Shown here piece after piece: positions 25,509 through 34,327 of a DNA stretch of 51,605 nucleotides; the stretch's first letter is position 1; the number at the start of each line of letters is the position of its first letter. The DNA is taken from NCBI GenBank assembly GCA_964570935.1, contig CAZMZP010000045.1:1-51605 (forward strand). The letters run 5' to 3'. The notes under the pieces are model-generated. The model was not told where the DNA came from, searched no databases, and saw nothing but the letters and a program-made list of their open reading frames with translations. This stretch comes from JAFGJU01 sp964570935. GTDB taxonomy: Bacteria > Eisenbacteria > RBG-16-71-46 > JAFGJU01. The position numbers and the translations under genes were made by a program.

Positions 25509-26075
25509 CTATCTGTTAGAAGCCGAGACGCACACGAAGGCGCGGAAACGGGACAGGGTCTTTTCCCCTATGCCGCTTACGTCCAGCAGGTCTTCCACGC
25601 TTTTGAACCCGCCCACGCGCCCGCGGTGCTCCAGTATCCTTCCGGCCAGGGCGGGACCTATGCCCGGAAGCTCTTCCAGTTCGGCCCGCGTGGCGCCGTT
25701 CAACTCCAGCTTGCCGCCGCGACCATGTTCTTCCGCGCCCGGCGCGTTTCGGTCGGTCGACCCCGCGCCGTCGCCGCTCTCCGGCCCGGCCTCGCCCGCG
25801 GTTGGCTCTCCCGCGCCGTCCGAAGACACGAGAACGCGCGATTCTGAGCCCGGCTTAGCGCCCCCGGTGTCGCCGTCGAACGGTGACCCCGGCTCAGCGC
25901 GCGGGTCGAGTGCTTCAGGCAGGTCGAACAGCGAAAGGCCGAGGCGGAAGAGGCCTCCGCCCAGGAGGCAGAGAGAAACTGTAAGGAACACCAGTCTCTC
26001 TTCTTTCGTCAGAAAACCCGCGCTGCGCCTGAGGCAGGACATGGTCAGTGCGAACCCCGCGCCGCTCCCCCTCAC
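25509..26075 (-). CDS. comEA: ComEA-like helix-hairpin-helix DNA-binding protein
   Basis: The 188-residue protein has one hydrophobic segment (about 28-48), a long low-complexity Gly/Ala/Pro/acidic linker (about 55-120) and a C-terminal ComEA-type double helix-hairpin-helix. That domain shows LNGATRAELEELPGIGPALAGRIL and FKSVEDLLDVSGIGEKTL (about 125-178). ComEA binds incoming DNA in the periplasm during transformation and commonly works with T4P. The start is uncertain: GTG at 26075, or ATG at 26042, which leaves the membrane segment intact. It lies 45 bases after btuB, downstream of a cobalamin riboswitch, and just upstream of the pil cluster. Confidence 0.85.
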   Translation of the reverse strand: MRGSGAGFALTMSCLRRSAGFLTKEERLVFLTVSLCLLGGGLFRLGLSLFDLPEALDPRAEPGSPFDGDTGGAKPGSESRVLVSSDGAGEPTAGEAGPESGDGAGSTDRNAPGAEEHGRGGKLELNGATRAELEELPGIGPALAGRILEHRGRVGGFKSVEDLLDVSGIGEKTLSRFRAFVCVSASNR

Positions 26076-26120
26076 CGCCCGGTCGCATCCGTGATGACCC
26101 GGTAGGACAGAAGTGCGGCG

Positions 26121-28133
26121 TCAGTCGAGCAGTCTCCAGAGGATTCCGATCTCGTAGTTGCGTTCCGGCATCGGGTAATAGCTGGCGGGCCTGCCCTCTT
26201 CGAGCACCATTAGAGAACGCGAAGGATACTCTTCATCAGTGGCGTTCCTCAGACGCACGAACGCCGTGAAACCGGCCACCGAACCGGACAGCCGCCCTTC
26301 CAGCAGGAAGTACGGGCCCTGTGACGAGCCCAGAGGTTCCGTGCACGTCCCCACGTGGGTCGCGTCCACGCTGAGCTCGACCTCGAATTCCGGGAACGGC
26401 TCCACGCCGTGCGTGAGCCAGAGGTTGAGCCTGCTCTCCGGCATGTACGGCACCTTCACTCCGGCTTCGTCTTCGACCTTCTGCAGCGTGAGGTTCGCTC
26501 CGGCCACGGGCTTGCCCTTCCTGAAGGCTTCCAAAGCCAGCTCGGCTCCGAGCGCGTCCACCTGGTCCGTGTTTTCCGGAGTGTATGTGACAGTCGAGTC
26601 GGAGTACGACACCGACGAGCCCCACGCGATGTAGTCTTCGGCGCGCGAGGCGTACAAGGTGGCGCCGCCGCGCAGAAGACCGCCCAACACCGTGAGGCGC
26701 GAACCCAGTTCGCCCATCCAGCTGGACTCGCCGGCCAACCGATTGTTGCCCTTGGTCACGTAGGTCCATGGCTCCCACGTCATGGTTTGCACCGGCCAGA
26801 AAAGGTCGTTCATGGTGGGCGGGTTGAAGCCCCGGCCGAACGAGAACCACGCCATCACGTTCCGCGCTTCGTGCCACACGGACCCGTACGGACTGAGCTC
26901 GTTTCCGTAGTTCGAATGGAAATCCGCCCTCAGGGAGACGAGACTTTTCAGCCATTGCCCGGTCCTGAGCTTGGCTCCGCCAAACACGTATCCTTCTCTG
27001 GTGGCCGGTTCCCACTTGCTGACCGCGTCACTGCAGGAAAGCCCGTTTCTCACGAACCCTCCTCCGCACACGACGTCGCCCACGGGAGTGCCGTCGACGG
27101 CCGCGTCAAGCGTGGCGCCGTACTTCTCGAGGTCGCTCAGGGTCTCCGAGTACGCGTCCCTGTACCCGGTGCCCTCGTCTGAACCGAACGCCCCGAGACG
27201 CATCCTGACCCTGTCTCCCCACGGGAACCCGCCCGTGACCTGTACCCTCGTGGCCTCGGTCTTCTGCTTGGCGTCGCTCAGGGTCTTCAGGGTCCCGGAA
27301 TGAGACGTGACCAGGACGCCGGCGCTCGAGCCCGGGCCGAATTCGTAGTTCAACTTGCCGAAGAAGTTTCTTCCGACGTAGTCCTTGTAAGGTGGAGTCC
27401 CGTCGGTCCCAGCGTCCTCTATTCCAAGAATCATGCCGACCCGACCCAACCGCCTGCCGAAGCTGGCGATGTGCTTTCTGTAGGCACGACTGCCGGATGA
27501 GACACCCACCAGCGACACGGGCGTGTCTCCCCGCTCGGGCTCGACCGTGACCAGGTTGACCATACCGGCAATGCCGTTTCCACCGTGGAGCGTACCCAGT
27601 GGTCCCCTCACTATTTCGACGCGCTGGAGCAACAACACGGGCACCGTGTTGAAATCCAAGTCCCCGTTCTGAGCGTTGTTGAGCGGAACCCCGTCCAGCT
27701 CCACCGGCGTTCTTCCGGACCTGGCTGCCCTGAGGCCCATCAACTCCAGAGCGCCGAAGGAACCGTAGCTTCCGGGGTTCACGCCTTCCTTCTTCGCCAG
27801 GAGGTCGATCAGGTTCTTATCGGCGTTCGCCTCTATCTCCTGCCTCTCAACCAGCGTCACGCCGGCCGGAGTCTCCCCCAGTGTTCTGGAGAGTTTCGTC
27901 GCCGTCACCGTTACCTCCGCCGCTGTGTAGGAGCGGGCGCCCTCTACTGCCTCTACTGCCTCTCCGGCCTGTTTTTCCGGTGGCTCAACGCCCGTGCTTT
28001 CCGCTGGCGCGGCAGCACTGTCCGCGGGAGCGGCGTCGGCGCGGGACGGCGTGTCGGTGCCCGGCGCCGCTGTCACCAGCGCAAGAAGCCAGACCGCGGC
28101 CAGGAGGATCCCGAACGGCATCGACCTCGACAT
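26121..28133 (-). CDS. btuB: BtuB-like TonB-dependent outer-membrane receptor
   Basis: The 670-residue protein has a signal peptide (about 1-23), an Ala/Pro/Glu-rich spacer (about 24-68) and a TonB box AAEVTVTATK (about 70-80). A plug domain (about 80-205, with VELDGVPLNNAQNG and VEIVRGPLGTLHGGNGIAG) and a 22-strand-type barrel ending YEIGILWRLLD follow. GGAGGTTCAC precedes the ATG. Its place behind a cobalamin riboswitch and an ECF S component makes a corrinoid the likely substrate; the protein sequence alone would not settle that. Confidence 0.88.
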   Translation of the reverse strand: MSRSMPFGILLAAVWLLALVTAAPGTDTPSRADAAPADSAAAPAESTGVEPPEKQAGEAVEAVEGARSYTAAEVTVTATKLSRTLGETPAGVTLVERQEIEANADKNLIDLLAKKEGVNPGSYGSFGALELMGLRAARSGRTPVELDGVPLNNAQNGDLDFNTVPVLLLQRVEIVRGPLGTLHGGNGIAGMVNLVTVEPERGDTPVSLVGVSSGSRAYRKHIASFGRRLGRVGMILGIEDAGTDGTPPYKDYVGRNFFGKLNYEFGPGSSAGVLVTSHSGTLKTLSDAKQKTEATRVQVTGGFPWGDRVRMRLGAFGSDEGTGYRDAYSETLSDLEKYGATLDAAVDGTPVGDVVCGGGFVRNGLSCSDAVSKWEPATREGYVFGGAKLRTGQWLKSLVSLRADFHSNYGNELSPYGSVWHEARNVMAWFSFGRGFNPPTMNDLFWPVQTMTWEPWTYVTKGNNRLAGESSWMGELGSRLTVLGGLLRGGATLYASRAEDYIAWGSSVSYSDSTVTYTPENTDQVDALGAELALEAFRKGKPVAGANLTLQKVEDEAGVKVPYMPESRLNLWLTHGVEPFPEFEVELSVDATHVGTCTEPLGSSQGPYFLLEGRLSGSVAGFTAFVRLRNATDEEYPSRSLMVLEEGRPASYYPMPERNYEIGILWRLLD

Positions 28134-28164
28134 GTGAACCTCCGGAGTTTTTCCCGTCCCGAGC

Positions 28165-28689
28165 TCAGCCGTTGTCCCTGACGGACAGCAGCACGTCAGC
28201 CAGGAAGAAGAATATCATCGCGTTCGACACAAAGTGAACGAGTGAAAACACCAAACCCGCCAGCAGGACCGGCAGCACGGAACCCACTGAAACCCCCAGC
28301 GCGAGGTTTGTGAGCAGGTCGTACTGAAGCGTGACGACCACTCCTGCCGCGGCGAAAACTGCGTTTCTGACGACTCGTCTGGAAGACACGCGCCGCACCG
28401 CCGGCGCGGTGGCCCCCAGCGCACCCACTATCCCCTGCCCGGCTGCCTGCGACACCGTCACGAGCGGAATGGCCGCGCCCATTGGATTGGCGATGGAGTA
28501 TATCAGCATCGTCACGACCCCGACCAGGGCGCCTCCGCGCGCGCCCAGGATGCTCCCGGACACGAACACGACGAGCGTGATCAGCTCCACGTTCGGCACC
28601 GCCATGAGCAGGAATCCGAGCGCCACGGCCAGGCTCGAAAGCAGCCCGGCCAGAGCTATCTTTTGAGTGGTCTTGAGCGCGACGCTCAC
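28165..28689 (-). CDS. ECF transporter S component (corrinoid-related)
   Basis: From the GTG at 28689 (GGGAGG just upstream) the protein has 174 residues and about five or six membrane helices. The first is ALAGLLSSLAVALGFLLMAVP, and VFVSGSILGARGGALVGVVTMLIYSI in the middle resembles ECF S components. The open frame extends to 28935 but crosses the riboswitch, so I reject the longer form. The gene is the first after the cobalamin riboswitch, so it probably binds cobalamin or a precursor such as the lower-ligand base. No ECF ATPases or T component are in the window. Confidence 0.72.
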   Translation of the reverse strand: MSVALKTTQKIALAGLLSSLAVALGFLLMAVPNVELITLVVFVSGSILGARGGALVGVVTMLIYSIANPMGAAIPLVTVSQAAGQGIVGALGATAPAVRRVSSRRVVRNAVFAAAGVVVTLQYDLLTNLALGVSVGSVLPVLLAGLVFSLVHFVSNAMIFFFLADVLLSVRDNG

Positions 28690-28711
28690 GCGGCCTCCCG
28701 GCGATGACCGG

Positions 28712-28750
28712 CCAAAACAAAACCCCCACCCAAGGCAGGATGAGGGGTGC
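28712..28750 (-). terminator. Riboswitch-associated intrinsic terminator
   Basis: On the minus strand CACCCCTCAT...GGGTGGGGG can form a CCCC/GGGG stem and is followed by TTTTGTTTT. It lies between the cobalamin riboswitch and the first gene, so ligand binding probably stops transcription here. Confidence 0.65.
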
Positions 28751-28785
28751 GAGCCGTGAACCTCCCGTCGAAGGCCTTGGGCGAG

Positions 28786-28946
28786 CGCGCAGGCAGGTCT
28801 CCTGACTTGCGGGTCACCGGAATCACCGCGCCTTCCCGGGAGATTCCCCAGTGGCTTCGAGCGGCTTCCTAACCGTTCACAGTGGCGGGGCCGTGCTGGC
28901 TTCTCACCAGCTTCCCTCTGCCTTCCGGCAGTCACCTGCGCAGATG
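28786..28946 (-). ncRNA. Cobalamin riboswitch
   Basis: On the minus strand the element shows GGGAAGCTGGTGAGAAGCCA, then CGGCCCCGCCACTGTGA, and ends with the B12 box GTCAGGAGACCTGCCTG. A closing stem pairs GCGCAGG near 28937 with CCTGCGC near 28788. These are the conserved core parts of the class in the right order. It controls the ECF S component and btuB, and possibly comEA, and should repress them when cobalamin is plentiful. Confidence 0.96.
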
Positions 28947-28956
28947 TTTTCGTTTA

Positions 28957-28985
28957 CTAATACCAGAACGGCCGGGGACCGTCAA
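28957..28985 (-). promoter_or_regulatory. Sigma70-type promoter of the cobalamin operon
   Basis: On the minus strand TTGACG (28980-28985), a 17-base spacer and TATTAG (28957-28962) place the start site near 28950, immediately before the first conserved stem of the riboswitch. Confidence 0.62.
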
Positions 28986-29055
28986 CTCCAAAGCAATTCA
29001 GGCCGGTTTGCGGCCAGGAACCAAGGGCGGGCGTGGTAAGACGCGGAAGCCGGGC

Positions 29056-29925
29056 TCAGGCTGTGATGGACTTGGCGAGGGCCTGTTTCAGGCTGACGAG
29101 GACGGAATAGGGGACTCTCTCCGAGCCGACCGACGCACTGGTGGTCCGAAGCCCGTGGGAGTCGGAGCCGCCGGTCACGGCCAGCCCGTAGCGCTTGGCG
29201 ATCTCCATGTAGTATTTCACGGCGCCCCTGTCGTGCTTGGGATGCCAGACTTCGATGGCCTTCATCCCCAGCTCCACGAACTCCGGGATGAGGTCGTCTC
29301 TCTGGACTGTGCCGGGGTGAGCGAGGGCGGATATGCCGCCCGCCTTCTCCACCAGCCGGAACGCGTCCTTCGGCGAAAGCAGGAGCTTCGGCACGTACGC
29401 CGGAGAGCGGTGGCCAATGTAGCGCCGGAAGGCCTCCTCGAAAGTGTCCACGTAGCCGCTGTCGAGCAGCGCCTCAGCCACGTGGGGCCGGCCCAGAGCG
29501 CCGTTCTCGGCTATCTTCAATACTGCCTCCAGCTCGATGTCCACGGCCAGCTGTTTAAGCTTGGCCAGGATCTTCTTGACCCGCTCCAGCCGCGCGGCCT
29601 TGAACCTCTCAAGCTCGCTCACGAAATACTCGTCGGAGTGGTCCACGAAATACCCGAGCACGTGGATGTCCGACACTCCGTCGCTGACGCTCAGCTCCAC
29701 GCCGGAGAGGACTTCAACTCCCAGCTCCGCCCCCACGACCATCGCCTCCCCGACACCTCCGACCGAGTCGTGGTCTGTAACCGCTACTGCCCGAAGCCCC
29801 TTCTCCTTCGCGTTGACCACTATCTCCCGGGGCGTCAGAGTGCTGTCTGACCAGTTCGAGTGAATGTGAAGGTCGATGTGACCCGCGGTCGAGCCGTCCT
29901 TCTCCCTCCGGTCGGGCCTGCTCAT
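29056..29925 (-). CDS. PHP-domain metal-dependent phosphoesterase
   Basis: The 289-residue protein has the four PHP motifs: HIDLHIHSNWSDSTLTP (about 16-32), VAVTDHDSVGG (about 47-57), ALAHPGT and GGSDSHG (near 260). These bind a cluster of divalent metals. The insertion between motifs resembles the YciV/RNase AM group, which hydrolyses nucleotide 3',5'-bisphosphates or short RNA from the 5' end. That finer assignment is family-based. It overlaps the preceding TPR gene by four bases and is translationally coupled to it. Confidence 0.85.
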   Translation of the reverse strand: MSRPDRREKDGSTAGHIDLHIHSNWSDSTLTPREIVVNAKEKGLRAVAVTDHDSVGGVGEAMVVGAELGVEVLSGVELSVSDGVSDIHVLGYFVDHSDEYFVSELERFKAARLERVKKILAKLKQLAVDIELEAVLKIAENGALGRPHVAEALLDSGYVDTFEEAFRRYIGHRSPAYVPKLLLSPKDAFRLVEKAGGISALAHPGTVQRDDLIPEFVELGMKAIEVWHPKHDRGAVKYYMEIAKRYGLAVTGGSDSHGLRTTSASVGSERVPYSVLVSLKQALAKSITA

Positions 29926-31253
29926 GACTCCTCCTCAACGGGCTCGTCGCCCTCGGAGGTCAGCTTGCCCTGAAGGCCCGGAAACTCAGGGTTCAGCTCA
30001 GCCACCTCGTTGTAGTTCTCCTGGGCTTCTTCGGTCCGGCCGAGCCCCTCCAGAGCCCTGCCCAGGTTGAAGCAGAGCCCTGGGTATTCCCCGTCGTCCT
30101 TCGTGCGCTCCCTGAGCGCCCTGCGGAAGGCTTCGACAGCGTCTTCGAAATCCTCCATCTCAAGGTGGCATTGTCCCGCCATCTCGAACGCCTTGGCCCT
30201 GTAGTCATCGCCGGCCGAGGCCACTCGGAACTCGTTCAGGGCCTCTTCGTAAAGCCCCATCTCCTTGTACGTCACGCCCAGGTCGTAATGCGACTGGTAG
30301 TCGCGGGCGTCGAGTGTGTTCTCCATCTGTGTCTTGAACTGCTTCAGGACTTGGGTGATGTTCACCGTGGACGGCCGCGAGTAGGCCCTCTGTTTGGGTC
30401 CCACGACGGGCGGCATGGCGCCGGAGATGGGAGCCGACTGGGGCGGTTCCGCCGCTTCCGGAATCCGCTCCTCTTCGGTCTGAGGGGCGCCGGAAGTGTG
30501 CCCGATTTCCATCGCGGCCGTGGCGGGGAAAAAACCCGCCGGCGTCTCTTGAGGCGCCCCCTCGTCGCGCGAGGACGGCGCCGCCGCACCATCCGACGGC
30601 GTCGACTCAAGCACTCGGGTCTGCGGGTCGTGAGCGGCCGCCGAGGTCACAGCACCGACGCTGGCGTCCAACTTCAACGCTCTTGCCTCGTAATCGGACG
30701 CCCTCTCCGCTTCGCCACGCGACTTCAGAAACTCCGAGACGCGCATGAGCTCGACCGCGGCCTGAGCGGCCCGATTAGTCTGCTCGTACAGACCAGCCAG
30801 TTTGTCAGCCGTGCTCGTGTCGGCCGGGTTGGCCCTGCAGGCGCACTCGAGCGCCTCGATCGCCGCGTCCTTGTCACCCTCCTTGAGTTTGATCGCGTAG
30901 CAGGCGAGGAAGTCCTGGACGGCTTCGTGAGCCAGTCCTGCGCGCAGCCGGATGTCGCCGAGACGTTTGTACATGTCAGACTGTGATGGGTCGAGGCGCA
31001 GGATTCTCTTGCCGATGGCGGCGGCGTTCTTGTAGAGGCCGAGCTTCTCGTAGGCGTCTATGGCCTGGGCGTACAGAGACACCGCGCGTTCGGTCGCTCC
31101 CTTCTTGAGGTGCACGTCCCCCACCAGTACGTAGTCGTAGGGGTCTACGTCCTCGAGGCAAAGGAGCTTCGCGTATTCGGCGAGTGCCTTGTCCAGGTTA
31201 CCACTGGAGAGGTGTTTCTGGGCCTGGGCCTTTATGCCTGTAGACTTCTCCAA
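29922..31253 (-). CDS. TPR-repeat protein
   Basis: The 443-residue protein starts at TTG with GGAGAG upstream. It has tetratricopeptide repeats in two blocks (about 8-185 and 315-430; for example HYDLGVTYKEMGLYEEALNE and CFNLGRALEGLGRTEEAQEN). A Pro/Ala/Glu-rich linker of about 110 residues separates them. There is no signal peptide, so it is probably a cytoplasmic scaffold. Partners are unknown; the coupled PHP gene is the only hint. Confidence 0.72.
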   Translation of the reverse strand: MEKSTGIKAQAQKHLSSGNLDKALAEYAKLLCLEDVDPYDYVLVGDVHLKKGATERAVSLYAQAIDAYEKLGLYKNAAAIGKRILRLDPSQSDMYKRLGDIRLRAGLAHEAVQDFLACYAIKLKEGDKDAAIEALECACRANPADTSTADKLAGLYEQTNRAAQAAVELMRVSEFLKSRGEAERASDYEARALKLDASVGAVTSAAAHDPQTRVLESTPSDGAAAPSSRDEGAPQETPAGFFPATAAMEIGHTSGAPQTEEERIPEAAEPPQSAPISGAMPPVVGPKQRAYSRPSTVNITQVLKQFKTQMENTLDARDYQSHYDLGVTYKEMGLYEEALNEFRVASAGDDYRAKAFEMAGQCHLEMEDFEDAVEAFRRALRERTKDDGEYPGLCFNLGRALEGLGRTEEAQENYNEVAELNPEFPGLQGKLTSEGDEPVEEES

Positions 31254-31367
31254 CGCAGACTCTCCACACCAGACGCAGATGAGATTCTGTCTTGTCCCGC
31301 ACGCGCAAGTCCAGCGGGTTGCGTCTCACTCAAACCAGAATCTATTGACTCAGTTCCAGTCGTACGC

Positions 31368-32900
31368 TCAATGCGTGAAAAGCTTCCTTTCGACTAGCTC
31401 CCTGGTCTCCCTGTACAGTCCTTCGCCCGCGTCCCTGAGGGACTGTGTCTCTCTCAGCAGCGCGGTCCGTCTTGCTTCGTCCTCTATGGAGCCCAGGTTT
31501 ATGTAGACGTTGAGGGACGCCCCCACCAGCGCCGCGTGCGCCATGCAGGCGCTCACTCCGGCGTCGCTGACAGAATTGACGTTGCCCTTCTGGGCCACGG
31601 CGAGCGAGAACTCGAGCGCCTTGATGCTGAGGTTGCAGACCTCCAACGGCACCTCGGCCGCCTTCAGCGCCGCCGCCCTGACCGCTTCCATCCTCGGAGC
31701 CTCGTCCGGCCTCACTTTGAGAGCTCTTTTGGACTTGAGCACCTGTTCGTAGGCGCGCGAGTCCTCTTCCGCCAGCCGGAGCAGGCGTTTTCTCAATGTC
31801 TGGCACTCCCCCCTGGTCTTCTCCATCTCACTCCAAACATCCGAGTATTTCTTTTTGCCAATCGTTAGACCGCAGACCATTGCCGAAAGAGCGCACGAGA
31901 GCGAGCCGGCGAGCGCGGAGACGCTTCCTCCTCCGGGGACGGCCGTAGCACCGGCCACTTCTTCGGCGTAGTCGGCCGTGCTGGAGCCGGTGCTCCCGGG
32001 TTCACCGAAGAGCTTCGTCTCCAGAATCTGGTCCCTCTCAAACGCTTCCAGCCTCAGGTGGTGTTCGGCGACATCCACGAGAGCGTTCAGGGGCACAAGC
32101 CCCACTATCTCACTTCCTAGTATCGGCACACCATATCGCTCAGCTTCAGCCTTTATTAGCGCAAACACGCGTTGCACCGGACTTTGCTGGAAATTGACAA
32201 GGTTCATGGACACCTGGACTATCCCCGCCTCCTTGAGCTCGAAACCCAGGGCCTTGACGTAGCGAAGACCACCGTCGCCAAACCTAATGGCCTTGGCTAT
32301 GTTACGGGCCACGGAGACGTTCGACGTGCCCAGGTTGACATTGAACGCAACGAGAGGCATTCTGGCCCCCACTGCCACCGCCCCGGCGGTCGGATGAATG
32401 CGTTCGGGCCCGAAGTCAGGCTTCCTGGCCGGGTCCCTGCCGATGGCGTCGCGCAGGCCTTCGAATTCGCCCGACCTGACCTGGGCCAGGTTTTCCCTCT
32501 CCGGTCTCGTGGCCGCGGCTTCGTACAGGTAGACGGGGATACCCAGTTCCTCGCCGATCCTGCCGCCCAGTTCCCTGGCCAGCTCGACGCACTCCTGGTT
32601 GGTCATGCCTGAAAGAGGCACGAACGGAATGACGTCCACCGCCCCCATCCGCGGATGCTCACCCGTGTGCTTGGTGAGGTCTATGAGCTCCGACGCCTTC
32701 CTGGCGCCCCTGAACGCGGCCTCGACCGCCGCGTCCGGAGGGCACACGAAGGTCACTACAGCCCTGTTGTGGTCCGCGTTCATCTCCTTGTCCAGCAGTC
32801 TCACTCCTGGAACTGACGCGATCTCGGCCACGATTGCGTCCACGACAGAGGCGTCTTTGCCCTCACTGAAATTCGGAACGCATTCAACCAGTCTGGCCAC
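31368..32900 (-). CDS. ftcD: Bifunctional glutamate formimidoyltransferase / formimidoyl-THF cyclodeaminase
   Basis: The 510-residue enzyme joins two activities of folate-linked histidine catabolism. The N-terminal transferase half (about 1-300; starts ARLVECVPNFSEGKD) moves the formimino group from formiminoglutamate to tetrahydrofolate. The C-terminal cyclodeaminase half (about 310-505; PGGGSVSALAGSLSCALSAM) converts the product to methenyl-THF and ammonia. I chose the GTG at 32900, preceded by GGGAGGAGAA; the frame extends 11 codons further without support. It follows hutI by 23 bases. This two-domain form is standard in animals and less common in bacteria, where the two are often separate genes. 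Confidence 0.93.
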   Translation of the reverse strand: MARLVECVPNFSEGKDASVVDAIVAEIASVPGVRLLDKEMNADHNRAVVTFVCPPDAAVEAAFRGARKASELIDLTKHTGEHPRMGAVDVIPFVPLSGMTNQECVELARELGGRIGEELGIPVYLYEAAATRPERENLAQVRSGEFEGLRDAIGRDPARKPDFGPERIHPTAGAVAVGARMPLVAFNVNLGTSNVSVARNIAKAIRFGDGGLRYVKALGFELKEAGIVQVSMNLVNFQQSPVQRVFALIKAEAERYGVPILGSEIVGLVPLNALVDVAEHHLRLEAFERDQILETKLFGEPGSTGSSTADYAEEVAGATAVPGGGSVSALAGSLSCALSAMVCGLTIGKKKYSDVWSEMEKTRGECQTLRKRLLRLAEEDSRAYEQVLKSKRALKVRPDEAPRMEAVRAAALKAAEVPLEVCNLSIKALEFSLAVAQKGNVNSVSDAGVSACMAHAALVGASLNVYINLGSIEDEARRTALLRETQSLRDAGEGLYRETRELVERKLFTH

Positions 32901-32923
32901 TTCTCCTCCCTTGTGTCGTGCTT

Positions 32924-34327
32924 TCAGCAGCAACGGCGGCCGGAGCGCACGAGTATCTTGCCGTTCTTGACCACCTGACGCACGTTCGACACTCCGTAGT
33001 GATACGGAATCTCCCTGTAGTCCTCCGCGTCCATCACCACCAGGTCCGCCCTCTTGCCGACCGCCAGCGAGCCACGGTCAGTGCCGAGCGCCAGCGCGAA
33101 CGCCGAGTTAATCGTCGCGGCGGTGAGCGCCTCGGCCGCCGTCATGCGCATCTCCACACAGGCGAGCGTCACCATCATCTGCATCGATTCAGTCATTGAG
33201 CTTCCGGGGTTACAGTCAGTGGCCAAGGCCACCGGCAGCCCCGCCTCTATCATCTCGCGGGCCGGAGCGTACCGCCCGAGGCCGAGGCTGAACGAGGTGC
33301 CCGGAAGCAGCACCCCTACCACTCCCGCGTCCCTGAGAGCGCGGATGTCAGAGGCGGACGCGTGAAGCAGATGGTCAGCGCTCACGGCTCCCAGCTCGGC
33401 GGCCAGCATGGCCCCCCCGGTCCTGGCGAATTCTTCCGCGTGTACCTTGGGTTTCATCCCATGCGCCATCCCGGCCTTGAGTATCTGACGAGACTCGGCC
33501 ACAGTGAACACTCCCTTCTCACAGAAGACGTCGCAGAAGACGTCACAGAATACCTCAAGCCCCTCGCGCGCGATGGCCGGGATCTGCTCGAACACGACGT
33601 TCCTCACATAGTCCCGCTTCCGCCCGCGGAATTCCTCTGGCACCTCGTGGGCGCCAAGAAACGTGGGAACGACTCCCATCGGGTGCAGTCCACTTAGAAC
33701 ACTGATGACCCCGAAAGCAATCGACTCATACTTTAAGGACAGGCCGTATCCGGTCTTTATTTCAACAGTTGTGGTCCCGAACTCCATCATCCGGTTGAGA
33801 CGAAACATGCCTAGCGGGAACAGGTCGCTTGGGGACTCTTCTCTGAACGCCCTGACGCTCGACCGTATGCCCCCTCCCCGCGCCGCTATTTCCATGTAGC
33901 TCGATCCCTGTAACCGCATCTCGAACTCGAGCGCCCTCTGGCCCGCGAACACGGCGTGCGTGTGACAGTCCACGAAACCAGGAAGCACTACGCTGCCTCG
34001 CGCGTCCAGAACCTCGCCTTCTCCGGCCAGCCGATTTCTTGCCAGCACTTCACCGGACGTTCCCAGATCCACGATCCTGTCGCCACGGACGGCGACCGCG
34101 CCGTCCCGGATGACGCCGAGCTGGCTCATATCTTTTCCGCGCCTGGGGGACTTCCGTCCACCTCGCGAACGCGCGCCGGCCGGCTCGAGCGTGATAAGCT
34201 GGCCGGCGTGCGCGATTATGAGATCCACCGGCTGGGAGGCCCTGCTGGCTCCGGCCGCGCCGCTTGCGACTCCGTGCCCGAGCTCTCTCCGTGCGCGAGT
34301 TGGCCGCTGCGCTCTTTCCTTTCTCAC
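32924..34327 (-). CDS. hutI: Imidazolonepropionase HutI
   Basis: This amidohydrolase opens the imidazolone ring to give formiminoglutamate. The 467-residue protein has the metal-binding GFVDCHTHAVFAG, the later His in PKVHAEEFA and the Asp in LATDCNPGSS. Its N-terminus is extended: about 35 basic, Ala/Arg-rich residues precede the usual DLIIAHAGQLITL strand. It carries a duplicated tetrapeptide, VFCDVFCDVFCE, where the family has one copy. The GTG start overlaps the hutU stop by four bases, with GGGAGG upstream. Confidence 0.94.
   Translation of the reverse strand: MRKERAQRPTRARRELGHGVASGAAGASRASQPVDLIIAHAGQLITLEPAGARSRGGRKSPRRGKDMSQLGVIRDGAVAVRGDRIVDLGTSGEVLARNRLAGEGEVLDARGSVVLPGFVDCHTHAVFAGQRALEFEMRLQGSSYMEIAARGGGIRSSVRAFREESPSDLFPLGMFRLNRMMEFGTTTVEIKTGYGLSLKYESIAFGVISVLSGLHPMGVVPTFLGAHEVPEEFRGRKRDYVRNVVFEQIPAIAREGLEVFCDVFCDVFCEKGVFTVAESRQILKAGMAHGMKPKVHAEEFARTGGAMLAAELGAVSADHLLHASASDIRALRDAGVVGVLLPGTSFSLGLGRYAPAREMIEAGLPVALATDCNPGSSMTESMQMMVTLACVEMRMTAAEALTAATINSAFALALGTDRGSLAVGKRADLVVMDAEDYREIPYHYGVSNVRQVVKNGKILVRSGRRCC
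33521..33556 (-). repeat. In-frame 12-bp tandem repeat within hutI
   Basis: Two adjacent 12-base units (33521-33532 and 33533-33544) differ only at their first base, and a third, diverged unit follows at 33545-33556. They encode the VFCD repeat. Confidence 0.85.

Noticed and set aside
28690..28935. N-terminal extension of the ECF S component frame
   Set aside because: It would be translated from the cobalamin riboswitch and its terminator.
29714..29938. Second reading frame over the start of the PHP gene
   Set aside because: No motif or ribosome site; the PHP frame has all family motifs.
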